A stretch of 33,119 nucleotides of DNA. Origin: Bacteroidales bacterium. Lineage in GTDB: Bacteria > Bacteroidota > Bacteroidia > Bacteroidales > UBA932. The DNA lies in NCBI GenBank assembly GCA_017423025.1, contig JAFPGC010000048.1, forward strand, positions 1 to 33,119, written 5' to 3'. A program made the translations under genes and the position numbers. Shown piece after piece: positions 16,465 through 24,268 of this stretch (position 1 is the first letter of the stretch; each line of letters begins with the position of its first letter). The notes beneath the pieces are model-generated. The model did no database searches. It was not told where the DNA came from and worked only from the letters and a program-made list of their open reading frames with translations.

Positions 16465-17049
16465 TTACAGACTTCTAACGGCGGCCTCTATTTCCTCTTC
16501 GCGGCCCTCCGGAATCACCGGAGAGAGGAAGGAGAGCATCTGGAGAGTACGGGCTTCGGCCTCGGGGATGCCGCGCGAGCGCATATAGAAGAGCTCGTCG
16601 GCGTTGAGCTGGCCCACGGTGGCGCCGTGCGAGCACTTGACGTCATCGGCATAAATCTCCAGCTGGGGCTTGGTAACCACCTTGGCTTCCTCTGTGAGAA
16701 CGATGTTGTGGTTCTCCTGATAGGCTTCCGTCTGCTGGGCGTCCGGCGCTACCACGATGGTGCCGTCGAAGCGGACATCGGCCTGCCCGCCGGCTATGCC
16801 GTTGATGAGCTGGGTGCTCTTGCAGCCGGGGGCCTTGTGGTGCATCACAATGCGGAAACGCACCTTTTCGGTGGCCTTGCACAGATACAGGGCCTTGATA
16901 TGCGCCTCTGCGCCGGGACCCACCAGATCCACGCTTATCTCGATGTCCCTGGATTCCCCCGGCAGCACCACGTACTGCAGGTTCAACACCTCCCCGGCCT
17001 GAACCTGGTATTGTCCTTGTGAAGGTGCTATATACTTACCGTGGCCCAT
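16465..17049 (-). CDS. sufD: SufD-family Fe-S scaffold protein, short form
   Basis: SufD partners SufB and SufC in the SufBC2D complex that builds iron-sulfur clusters in the cytoplasm. This copy is only 194 residues; typical SufD proteins have 420-450. It holds the beta-helix core and the C-terminal helical part, with the conserved LEIYADDVKCSHGATVGQL (130-148), where His141 corresponds to the His that faces the SufB scaffold cysteine, and LFYMRSRGIP (153-162). The N-terminal alpha domain is missing. The ATG at 17049 is preferred over an upstream start in the same frame because it lies one base after the sufC stop codon and the earlier codons overlap sufC without resemblance to SufD. Since the junction is clean and the remaining core well conserved, this looks like a stable short form rather than a decayed gene. 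Confidence 0.88.
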   Translation of the reverse strand: MGHGKYIAPSQGQYQVQAGEVLNLQYVVLPGESRDIEISVDLVGPGAEAHIKALYLCKATEKVRFRIVMHHKAPGCKSTQLINGIAGGQADVRFDGTIVVAPDAQQTEAYQENHNIVLTEEAKVVTKPQLEIYADDVKCSHGATVGQLNADELFYMRSRGIPEAEARTLQMLSFLSPVIPEGREEEIEAAVRSL

Positions 17050-17050
17050 G

Positions 17051-17794
17051 CTAGAACTGGTCAAATCCCTGAGCCTCAATGGCATCTATGAGTTCGCGGC
17101 CGCCGGTTTTCACTATGCGGCCGGCCTTGAGCACGTGCACCACATCGGGCTTCACATACTCCAGGAGCTTGTGATAATGCGTAATGATGATGGCCGATTT
17201 CTCCGGGCTGCGAAGGGTATTCACACCGTCGGCCACAATCTTGAGGGCGTCTACGTCCAGGCCGCTGTCGGTCTCGTCCAGGATGGAGAGAACCGGATCC
17301 AGCAGGGCCATCTGGAAAATCTCGTTGCGCTTTTTCTCGCCGCCGGAGAAGCCTACGTTCACTTCGCGTTTGGCGAATTCGGGCTTCATCTGTACCAGGG
17401 CCATCTTTTCCTTCATGAGTTTGAGGAAATCGCCGGCCTTCATTTCCGGCTGCCCCTGGGCCTTGAGCTTGGCGTTGACCGCAGCCTTCATAAAAGCCGT
17501 GATGGTGACGCCGGGAATCTCTATGGGATACTGGAAACTCAGGAACAGGCCCGCCCAGGCACGCTCCTCGGGGCTCAGGGCCAGAAGGTCCTGCCCCTTG
17601 TAGAGGATGCTGCCATCCGTGACCTCGTAGTCCGGGCGGCCGGTGAGCACGGCGCTGAGGGTGCTCTTTCCCGCTCCGTTGGGGCCCATGACGGCATGCA
17701 CCTCGCCCGGCTTGATGTCCAGGTCGATGCCCTTCAGGATTTCCTTGTCGCCGATTCTGGCGTGCAAATTACGTATTTCCAGCAATTTATCCAT
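17051..17794 (-). CDS. sufC: SufC, Fe-S cluster assembly ATPase
   Basis: This 247-residue ABC-type ATPase drives conformational change in the SufB-SufD scaffold. Walker A is GPNGAGKST (about 38-46); the signature is VGFSGGEKKRNEI (about 147-159); Walker B is SILDETDSGLD (about 170-180), with the SufC-specific ETDSGLD form; and the H-loop is IIITHYHKLL (about 203-212). Length is normal. Its ATG overlaps the end of pnuC by eight bases, and its stop is one base from the sufD ATG, so the four genes form one transcriptional unit with coupled translation. Confidence 0.97.
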   Translation of the reverse strand: MDKLLEIRNLHARIGDKEILKGIDLDIKPGEVHAVMGPNGAGKSTLSAVLTGRPDYEVTDGSILYKGQDLLALSPEERAWAGLFLSFQYPIEIPGVTITAFMKAAVNAKLKAQGQPEMKAGDFLKLMKEKMALVQMKPEFAKREVNVGFSGGEKKRNEIFQMALLDPVLSILDETDSGLDVDALKIVADGVNTLRSPEKSAIIITHYHKLLEYVKPDVVHVLKAGRIVKTGGRELIDAIEAQGFDQF

Positions 17795-18419
17795 TTTTCC
17801 TATAGAGTTTCATCCAGGTAGCCAGCGACCAGAGGCCGTTGATCAGGTACAGGGTGCAGACAATGGGCATGAAGACGTTGCCCACGCTCAGGTGCAGAAT
17901 GATCTGGGTCACATTCACGGCCAGCCACACAATCCAGCAGTCCCACTTCTTGAGGGAACTGAGCAGCTGCGCCAGCAGGATGAGCGCGGTGACCACGGAA
18001 TCCAGATAAGGGTGAGGATCGGCCGGGAACAACTGGTCCAACAGCCAGCCCCAGGCAAAGGCCACCAGCAGGACACCGAAGAGGCACATAAAACGCTCCT
18101 GGCCATTGAGCATGGTCACCCGGAGGGAATGATGGTCTTCGGCGCTGCGCTCCGAGCTCTTGGGATGTGTCCAGCGGTAGTGGCCCAGAATATTGATAGC
18201 CAGCGAAACCGGCTGCAGCAACAGGTTGGCGTACAGGTTCTTGTTCCAGAACAGGAGGAAAAGCGCGGCCGTATACAGGTAGCCCACCCAGAAGTTATAT
18301 TTGGAGTTGCGCCCAGCCATAAACACGCAGATGAGGCCCAGCAGCGAACTTACAAAGTCTATCAAAAGGACCGGACGTCCGGCCAGTTCAAAAAGAATTA
18401 TATCTAAATAATCCATCAT
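17787..18419 (-). CDS. pnuC: PnuC-family nicotinamide riboside transporter
   Basis: This 210-residue integral membrane protein belongs to the PnuC family, which lets nicotinamide riboside (or a related vitamin) diffuse into the cell, where phosphorylation traps it for NAD synthesis. About seven hydrophobic segments are visible. The family pattern appears in NLYANLLLQPVSLAINILGHYRW (two segments, about 60-82) and in KKWDCWIVWLAVNV (about 156-169), which carries the Trp/Asn residues that line the substrate site in known PnuC structures. Substrate is uncertain because close relatives move thiamine or riboflavin. The gene lies between sufB (13-base gap) and sufC (8-base overlap), an unusual site that suggests co-expression of vitamin uptake with Fe-S assembly. 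Two adjacent ATG codons (18419 and 18416) could serve as start. Confidence 0.88.
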   Translation of the reverse strand: MMDYLDIILFELAGRPVLLIDFVSSLLGLICVFMAGRNSKYNFWVGYLYTAALFLLFWNKNLYANLLLQPVSLAINILGHYRWTHPKSSERSAEDHHSLRVTMLNGQERFMCLFGVLLVAFAWGWLLDQLFPADPHPYLDSVVTALILLAQLLSSLKKWDCWIVWLAVNVTQIILHLSVGNVFMPIVCTLYLINGLWSLATWMKLYRKNG

Positions 18420-18432
18420 AATCTAATCACAA

Positions 18433-19875
18433 TTAACCCACGGAACCCTCCAAGGAAACCTGCAGCAGTTTTTGGGCTTCAACGGCAAACTCCATAGGCA
18501 GGCGGCTCAGGACCTCACGCGCATAGCCGTTCACTATAAGGCCTACGGCCTCTTCCGGGCCGATTCCCCGCTGGTTGCAGTAGAAGAGCTGGTCTTCACT
18601 GATCTTGGACGTGGTGGCCTCGTGCTCCACCGTAGCGGTGGGGTTCTGGGACTGGATGTCCGGGAAAGTATGGGCTCCGCAGCGCGAGCCTATGAGGAGG
18701 CTGTCGCACTGGGAGAAGTTGCGGGCATTCTGGGCTCCTTTGGCCATACGCACCAGGCCGCGGTAGCTGTTCTGGCTCACGCCGGCCGAGATGCCCTTGG
18801 ACACGATGCGGCTCTTGGTGCCCCGGCCCAGGTGGATCATCTTGGTGCCCGTATCGGCCTGCTGATGGTTGTTGGTGACGGCCACCGAATAGAACTCCGA
18901 GCTGCTATAATCCCCTTTCAGGATGGTGGAAGGGTATTTCCAGGTGATGGCGCTGCCGGTTTCCACCTGCGTCCAGCTCAGATGGGAGCCGTCGCCCTTA
19001 CAGATTCCGCGCTTGGTTACCAGGTTCAGGATGCCGCCTTTGCCCTCGGCGTCGCCGGGGTACCAGTTCTGCACGGTGGAATACTTGACATCGGCCCCTT
19101 TCTCTACTATGATTTCCACGACGGCGGCGTGGAGTTGCTGCTCATCGCGCATGGGGGCGGTGCAGCCTTCCATGTAGCTGACGTACGAATCTTCATCGGC
19201 CACTATGAGCGTGCGCTCGAACTGGCCCGTGCCCCGTGCATTGATGCGGAAATAGCTGCTGAGCTCCATGGGACAGCGAACACCCTTGGGAATGTAACAG
19301 AAGGAACCGTCGGAGAAGACGGCGCTGTTGAGGGCGGCGAAGTAGTTGTCGCTGGCCGGCACCACGGTGGCCAAATACTTGCGCACCAGGTCCGGATGCT
19401 CTTTCACGGCCTCCGAGAAGGAGCAGAAGATGATGCCTTTTTCGGCCAGGGTCTTTCGGAAGGTAGTAGTGACAGACACCGAGTCGAAGACGGCGTCCAC
19501 GGCCACCACGCCCGCCAGCACGTCACGCTCCTTGAGGGGAATGCCCAGCTTGTCGAAGGTTTCGGCCAGTTTGGGGTCAATTTCCTTGGGCCGATCTTTG
19601 TCTTTCTTGGGGGCAGCGAAGTAGATAATATCCTGAAAATCAATCTCCGGCATATCCAGGTGCGCCCAGTCCGGCATAGGCATGGATTGCCATTTGCGCA
19701 GAGCGTCCAGGCGGAATTCCAGCAGCCACTCCGGTTCCTCTTTGCGGGCCGATATCATCCGCACAATCTCCTCGTTCAATCCCTTGGGGATGAACTCCTG
19801 CTCTACATCGGTCACAAAACCCTCTTTGTACTCGCCGGAAGTAAATGCCTGTATGATTTTCTGGTCTTCGGACAT
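18433..19875 (-). CDS. sufB: SufB, Fe-S cluster assembly scaffold
   Basis: This 480-residue protein is the scaffold subunit on which the iron-sulfur cluster forms. Conserved blocks include [18 protein letters not shown] (about 205-222), [17 protein letters not shown] (about 240-256), [19 protein letters not shown], which carries the cysteine equivalent to the E. coli scaffold Cys405, and [18 protein letters not shown], with the His-Glu pair near the SufD interface. Length is normal. The ATG at 19875 is chosen over an in-frame TTG at 19884 because the TTG lies inside the -7 promoter box and the downstream ATG gives the usual SufB N-terminus. It is the first gene of sufB-pnuC-sufC-sufD. No sufS or sufE lies nearby. 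Confidence 0.96.
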   Translation of the reverse strand: MSEDQKIIQAFTSGEYKEGFVTDVEQEFIPKGLNEEIVRMISARKEEPEWLLEFRLDALRKWQSMPMPDWAHLDMPEIDFQDIIYFAAPKKDKDRPKEIDPKLAETFDKLGIPLKERDVLAGVVAVDAVFDSVSVTTTFRKTLAEKGIIFCSFSEAVKEHPDLVRKYLATVVPASDNYFAALNSAVFSDGSFCYIPKGVRCPMELSSYFRINARGTGQFERTLIVADEDSYVSYMEGCTAPMRDEQQLHAAVVEIIVEKGADVKYSTVQNWYPGDAEGKGGILNLVTKRGICKGDGSHLSWTQVETGSAITWKYPSTILKGDYSSSEFYSVAVTNNHQQADTGTKMIHLGRGTKSRIVSKGISAGVSQNSYRGLVRMAKGAQNARNFSQCDSLLIGSRCGAHTFPDIQSQNPTATVEHEATTSKISEDQLFYCNQRGIGPEEAVGLIVNGYAREVLSRLPMEFAVEAQKLLQVSLEGSVG

Positions 19876-19881
19876 ATCATG

Positions 19882-19889
19882 CAAAGATA
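19882..19889 (-). promoter_or_regulatory. -7 box of the suf operon
   Basis: On the minus strand TATCTTTG ends six bases before the sufB ATG. With the last G at -7, the +1 position is 19875, the A of the ATG, so the mRNA would be exactly leaderless. No -33 TTTG is visible. Confidence 0.65.
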
Positions 19890-19925
19890 CTGCTTTTTCC
19901 CGAATCCAGGAAAAGTCACCGTGGC

Positions 19926-20819
19926 TTATTCCTGCAAGGCCATAACGGCGCGTTTGTAGTACGTGCGGAAGGGGTCATCTACCACCACGGAAGCACGGGC
20001 AACGGGGCAGGCGGCAAAATAGCCCAGCACCCGTTCTCCCCGGATATTGGTTGGATAGTTGGCCGGTTGGGTCGAGAAAAGAGGGATGGATGCCTGGCCA
20101 CCCTCATACACAGAGAATAGAAAATCAAAAAAACCTCTGTCGACGGACCAGATCTCCAGGGTAATGACATCTCCTTGCTCCAGATATTTGTAGCAGTCCC
20201 CGTACTGTTTCCAGTTGTCTGCAATCTGGAAAAAAACCTCAACGGGGAAAGCCACGACGTTATGGTCATTGAAGTAGACGTCCTGTATCAAGAGGGACTT
20301 TTCAAAAGGTTCATATAACCCGTTAACAGCATGGGTAACAATATAATTGGACTCCAACTCTTTTTCAATCCCCCACAGGCCGATGGTCCAAACGCTATCG
20401 CTATCCATGGTCTTTCCTCCGCCCCAGGCATAGTCGATGGCCTCTATCTCAAACCCCCGCTCCGGCATCTGCGCATCGGCCTCATATTCTTCTCCGTCGG
20501 GAAGGCGGATCTGCAGGTGGTAATTTTCCAGAGGCTGGCAGCAGAAGCCCATGGGTGCCACATAGACCCCGTCTTCCATCTCCTTGAATATGGTATTGTT
20601 AACCTGGACCGAAGCCCCTTTTACCATAGGTTGCTTCTCTTCGTGGAAATAGGAAATGGTGCGGGAGAGGACCACTTTCTGGGGCTCGTCGGCCCGGTCG
20701 TTCAGCACGGCCTGTACCGCCAGGAAATCCTGGTACTCCGACCGGGACCGGACATCAATCTCTTCCGAGCAGGCGACGCCCAGAAGCAGCAGGAGGGAAA
20801 AAAGAAGGATCTTTTTCAT
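19926..20819 (-). CDS. DUF4249-family outer membrane lipoprotein
   Basis: This 297-residue lipoprotein starts [20 protein letters not shown], with the lipid-modified Cys17 followed by acidic residues as in Bacteroidota surface lipoproteins. The frame stays open upstream to 21197, but those 126 codons overlap the receptor gene and look like no known protein, so the ATG at 20819 is used. The pattern fits DUF4249: early strands with [20 protein letters not shown], a Gly/Asp-rich [15 protein letters not shown] segment, and a C-terminal [23 protein letters not shown], where the N-x-x-G-G/R-x-G-x-F form is typical. DUF4249 genes nearly always follow a carboxypeptidase-domain TonB receptor, as here (4-base gap), and probably form its surface partner, comparable to SusD. 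The ligand is unknown. Confidence 0.85.
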   Translation of the reverse strand: MKKILLFSLLLLLGVACSEEIDVRSRSEYQDFLAVQAVLNDRADEPQKVVLSRTISYFHEEKQPMVKGASVQVNNTIFKEMEDGVYVAPMGFCCQPLENYHLQIRLPDGEEYEADAQMPERGFEIEAIDYAWGGGKTMDSDSVWTIGLWGIEKELESNYIVTHAVNGLYEPFEKSLLIQDVYFNDHNVVAFPVEVFFQIADNWKQYGDCYKYLEQGDVITLEIWSVDRGFFDFLFSVYEGGQASIPLFSTQPANYPTNIRGERVLGYFAACPVARASVVVDDPFRTYYKRAVMALQE

Positions 20820-20823
20820 CGGC

Positions 20824-23199
20824 TTAGAACTTGATGTTACAGGAAATGGACGGAACAATGGTGAACAGATAAACTTTACGCGCCTCAGCCTTTTCCTTCT
20901 CCCAGTTATAGTTGAAACCAATGGACCAGGCATTGTGCCGGGAATAAGCGTTGTACAGAGATAGATTCCATTCGGAGGACCAGCGTTTATCGGCCACGCG
21001 GCGGGGTGTCCGGAACGTGAGGGAGAGGTCCATCCGGTGGTAGTCAGGCAGACGGTCTTCGTTGCGGCTGGAATAGACGGGAATCCAGGAGCCCGAGAAA
21101 TAGTACCGGCCGATGGGATAGGTAGTGGGAGCGCCACTGTAGTATACCCATTCGGCAGAAGCAGACCACTGCTTGGTAAAGTCGTAGCTAAGGACAAAAT
21201 TGATGGCGTGCTCGTGATTCAACGGGGAAGGGTACGGCTTCCCGTTATTGATTTCGGGAATTTTATACCTGGACCGCGACCAGGTATAAGCCAGCCAGCC
21301 ACTCCAGCGTGCGAACTCATACTTTAACATCACTTCCGCACCGTAGGCCCAGGACTTTCCGGTACGGAGTTTTCCTTCACGGTCAAGGTCTGCTATCACC
21401 GAACCCGGTTTGTCTATGAAATCTACGGTGTTCCGGTTGTCTTTGTAAAACCCTTCCAGGGACAGCGTCAAAGCCTGATTGAGAAACAGGGCGTTGACAC
21501 CCAGTGAATACTGGTCGGAACGCTGTGGTTTCAGGTTGGGCGAAGCGGTAAACCAGGCGTCAACGGGACTTCCTGTGATGCTCACGCGGGCTTGCTGGAG
21601 ATACTGGAAGCTGCGCATCCAGGCGGCCTTGAAGGAGAGGTCGTCCGTGGCGGAATAAGACACGGACACACGAGGCTCAAAACCACTGAACGTTTTGATG
21701 ATTTTCCCCCAGTGAATATCTTTTATCTCAGTCAATTCGTGCGTATCGGGGTCAAAGTACCTCTGCTGCGTGGGACCATAAGTAATGAAAGACGCGAAAC
21801 GGGCACCATACCGGAGAGTGAAGTCGCCCAGTTTCTGTTCATTCTGCAAATAGATAGCCGGCTGGAAGGCGTGAGTGGTCGAAAACGTAACTTCATCCAT
21901 CAAAGAACTCTCGCTTCTGGGCTTAACCGCGCCCGGAAAAACACCATACCAGGTCGTCTGGACTCCCGCCTTAATTGTATTGAAATGATTCAGATACCAG
22001 GTCCATCCGGCCTTCACACCGAACTCCCGGATTTGCTGCTGCATATCGAAATCGAAACTCTCCATCCACGTGGAAATGTCGTTCTGGAACAGGGAGTTGT
22101 AGAGAATCACGTCCGAAGTAATCTTGGGGGAATATACGTGGTTCCACCGAAGGGTCTGGGTGTGGTTGGCAAAGCCGAAGACCATTTCATCCAGATTAAA
22201 TTCCTCCATGCTTAATCCGAATACGTCCTTACCGCTGAAGGCACTCAGGTAAAGCCGGTCTTTCTCTCCGATAATCCAGCTGAGTTTGGCGTTAAGGTCG
22301 TAAAAGTACATCTGGGTCTTGTCCGGAATCTTTTTCCCGAACAGCGGGAAGAACAGATCCATATAGGTTCGACGGCCGGCCAGCATGAAAGAAAGCTTCC
22401 CGGGCAAGATGGGCCCTTCCAGAAAAAGTTTGGAAGTAATGAGGCCGATGGAAAAATTGCCGCCGAAGCTCCGGTTGTTTCCATCCTTGGTAGAAATGTC
22501 CAGCACCGAAGAGAGGCGCCCTCCGTAAGAAGCGGGAAAATCGCCCTTGTACAGGTCTACGCCACGGATGACGTCTCCGTTGAACATAGACAGGAAGCCC
22601 AGGAAATGGCCGCTGTTATACACCGGAGCCCCATCTATCAGGACGAGGTTCTGGTCCAGGCCACCGCCTCGCACGCTGAAGCCGGTGGAGCCTTCGCTGG
22701 GCGTCTGTACGCCCGGCATCATCTGGATGACTCGGATGACATCGGCCTCTCCCAGGAGGGTGGGCATCTTTTTGATAACGGCGGCGTCTACGCGCTCCAG
22801 CCCCATCTGGGGAAGCCGGATTTCTTCCCTCTTGGAGCGGGAGAAGATGGTGGCGGCTTCCAACTCACTCTGGTCCGTCTTCAAATCGAAATCCAGCCGG
22901 ACCTGTTTGTTCACCGTCATGGCCACTTCTTCCGTCACATACCCGAAATACGAGCATAAAATCGTGTGCTCGCCAGTTGTAACCGAGAAGGAATAGAACC
23001 CCACGGCGTCGGTCGCGACGCCCGTTTTCTTGTCTTCCAGGAACACGACGGCCTGCTGAAGCGGCTCACCGGTCTCCGCATCCCGCACATAGCCGGACAC
23101 GACGACCTTCTTCACCTGTGCCTGGGTGAGGAACGAAATGAGGAGAAAAGCTCCGGCAAGGAGCCTTCTGCCATATTGGGCCGCCCTTCTCGTCTTCAT
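20824..23199 (-). CDS. TonB-dependent outer membrane receptor with carboxypeptidase-like N-domain
   Basis: This 791-residue protein has a signal peptide (about 1-28, ending TQAQ), a carboxypeptidase-regulatory-like beta-sandwich (about 30-110, SGYVRDAETGEPLQQAVV), a plug domain (about 125-240, with GVQTPSEGSTGFSVRGGGLDQ shortened here to its GFSVRGG core, then LVLIDGAPVYN and GRLSSVLDIS) and a barrel ending in Phe (SISCNIKF). The FYKDNRNTVDF and MDLSLTFR strands are typical of the FhuA/FecA-like Bacteroidota receptors that pair with DUF4249 proteins. It is shorter than SusC and has no SusD neighbour, so it may import a peptide, siderophore or small ligand rather than polysaccharide. A -7 box lies 26 bases upstream of its ATG. 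The substrate cannot be read from sequence. Confidence 0.9.
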   Translation of the reverse strand: MKTRRAAQYGRRLLAGAFLLISFLTQAQVKKVVVSGYVRDAETGEPLQQAVVFLEDKKTGVATDAVGFYSFSVTTGEHTILCSYFGYVTEEVAMTVNKQVRLDFDLKTDQSELEAATIFSRSKREEIRLPQMGLERVDAAVIKKMPTLLGEADVIRVIQMMPGVQTPSEGSTGFSVRGGGLDQNLVLIDGAPVYNSGHFLGFLSMFNGDVIRGVDLYKGDFPASYGGRLSSVLDISTKDGNNRSFGGNFSIGLITSKLFLEGPILPGKLSFMLAGRRTYMDLFFPLFGKKIPDKTQMYFYDLNAKLSWIIGEKDRLYLSAFSGKDVFGLSMEEFNLDEMVFGFANHTQTLRWNHVYSPKITSDVILYNSLFQNDISTWMESFDFDMQQQIREFGVKAGWTWYLNHFNTIKAGVQTTWYGVFPGAVKPRSESSLMDEVTFSTTHAFQPAIYLQNEQKLGDFTLRYGARFASFITYGPTQQRYFDPDTHELTEIKDIHWGKIIKTFSGFEPRVSVSYSATDDLSFKAAWMRSFQYLQQARVSITGSPVDAWFTASPNLKPQRSDQYSLGVNALFLNQALTLSLEGFYKDNRNTVDFIDKPGSVIADLDREGKLRTGKSWAYGAEVMLKYEFARWSGWLAYTWSRSRYKIPEINNGKPYPSPLNHEHAINFVLSYDFTKQWSASAEWVYYSGAPTTYPIGRYYFSGSWIPVYSSRNEDRLPDYHRMDLSLTFRTPRRVADKRWSSEWNLSLYNAYSRHNAWSIGFNYNWEKEKAEARKVYLFTIVPSISCNIKF

Positions 23200-23231
23200 T
23201 TTACCTGTTTATCTCGTTTAGAATGAATTTA

Positions 23232-23239
23232 CAAAGTTA
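23232..23239 (-). promoter_or_regulatory. -7 box for the receptor/DUF4249 operon
   Basis: On the minus strand TAACTTTG matches TAnnTTTG. The predicted start near 23225 gives a leader of about 26 bases. A clear -33 element was not found. Confidence 0.5.
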
Positions 23240-23313
23240 CGGATTATTTTTCAATATTTGACCCGAATCGGCTTCTTATTGCCACGGGTGGCGGTTTAAA
23301 TGGAGTTTTTTAC

Positions 23314-23321
23314 TATATTTG
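23314..23321 (+). promoter_or_regulatory. -7 box for the propeller-GH2 operon
   Basis: TATATTTG matches the consensus, with a predicted start near 23328 and a 14-base leader to the ATG at 23342. It is divergent from the receptor promoter 75 bases away. No clear -33 TTTG was seen. Confidence 0.5.
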
Positions 23322-23341
23322 TTCACAAATGAACTGCTGAT

Positions 23342-24268
23342 ATGAAAAGACTCCTTGTGGTTTTCCTGGCGGCCGTGGCGTTCTGCGCCTGCGGAAGGAA
23401 AACAATTACGGGCGTAGCTTTCCCCGAACCGCCCATTGAGATTGCCTGCAACGAGGATTTCGGGATGGAGCTGATCAATTATTTCAACATTATCCAGCTC
23501 CCGGGAGGCACCTACCGGATGTATTTCTCCGGCAATGAGAAAAACGGCATCGCCGAGGACGAATGGAGTCAGAATCTCTATTGGGCCGAATCGGCCGATG
23601 GTTTCCATTATGAGCTGAAAGGCAAGGTCATGGATGCGATCATCGAGCAGTCGGTATGCCGGGTGGAGGACAAGGAGTGGCCTTTCCGCCTGGTAGGCAA
23701 CCAGATAGTGGACGGAAAGCACTGCATGTTTCTCTGGAAATCGAAGGACGGAGTAACTTTTACCGACCCCGTCCTGCTTCATCCGGACAAGCACGACACG
23801 CAGAATGTCATGGTTCCCCGGGGCCGGAAGATGAAACTCTATTCCCGCGTAACGCAGGAACACTATAAGAACCGCAGGATTACCCTGACCGAGTACGACC
23901 TTGACGGAAAGCAGCTTAGCGCTTCCGAGGTTCTGGCCGGGGACTTCCTGTATAATAATGCCGCCTCCGCGGCGGACCAGCGCTACGATTTGCTCTTCCC
24001 CACTTACTACAATACCCACGGAGGCACCACCGACGCCTGCTTTTTCCGGTGTTACCTGGCCGACGGCCCCTTCGTGCGGGAACTCCCCTGTGCGCTGAAC
24101 CGCTGGATAGAGGCCGATGAGCATTGGTTCCTGGCCGCCCCGGGCTTCGTTATCATTGACGGAGAACGTTATCTGGCCTTCAACACCCGCACCGAATCGC
24201 ACGAAAACAGCCATACCGGCATGGTAAGTAAATACAAGCTTGTTAAAACCGTCCTGGAATACCGATGA
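23342..24268 (+). CDS. Beta-propeller lipoprotein, glycoside-hydrolase-like (GH43/GH32/GH130-type fold)
   Basis: This 308-residue protein has a short lipoprotein signal (Cys15/Cys17 in AFCACGRK). The rest shows repeated strand motifs of a five-bladed propeller: GTYRMYFSGNEKNG (about 56-69), LYWAESADGFHYELKGKV (80-97), CMFLWKSKDGVTFTDPVL (130-147) and MKLYSRVTQEHYKN (about 160-173). The aromatic-plus-ADGFHY form resembles glycan-active propellers such as GH43, GH32 or GH130, but I do not see a full catalytic triad that would fix the family. Its stop codon overlaps the ATG of the GH2 gene (ATGA), so the two are translationally coupled and probably act on the same glycan. It could also be a binding protein rather than an enzyme. 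Confidence 0.6.
   Translation: MKRLLVVFLAAVAFCACGRKTITGVAFPEPPIEIACNEDFGMELINYFNIIQLPGGTYRMYFSGNEKNGIAEDEWSQNLYWAESADGFHYELKGKVMDAIIEQSVCRVEDKEWPFRLVGNQIVDGKHCMFLWKSKDGVTFTDPVLLHPDKHDTQNVMVPRGRKMKLYSRVTQEHYKNRRITLTEYDLDGKQLSASEVLAGDFLYNNAASAADQRYDLLFPTYYNTHGGTTDACFFRCYLADGPFVRELPCALNRWIEADEHWFLAAPGFVIIDGERYLAFNTRTESHENSHTGMVSKYKLVKTVLEYR

Noticed and set aside
17050-17085. Upstream start for sufD overlapping sufC
   Set aside because: Those codons show no SufD character, and the ATG at 17049 sits one base after the sufC stop.
19876-19884. TTG start for sufB
   Set aside because: The TTG lies inside the predicted -7 box, and an ATG three codons later fits better.
18472-19959. 495-codon plus-strand frame opposite sufB
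   Set aside because: Antisense shadow of sufB, no recognisable domains.
20820-21197. 126-codon N-terminal extension of the DUF4249 gene
   Set aside because: It overlaps the receptor gene and has no likeness to the family. The lipoprotein signal starts at 20819.
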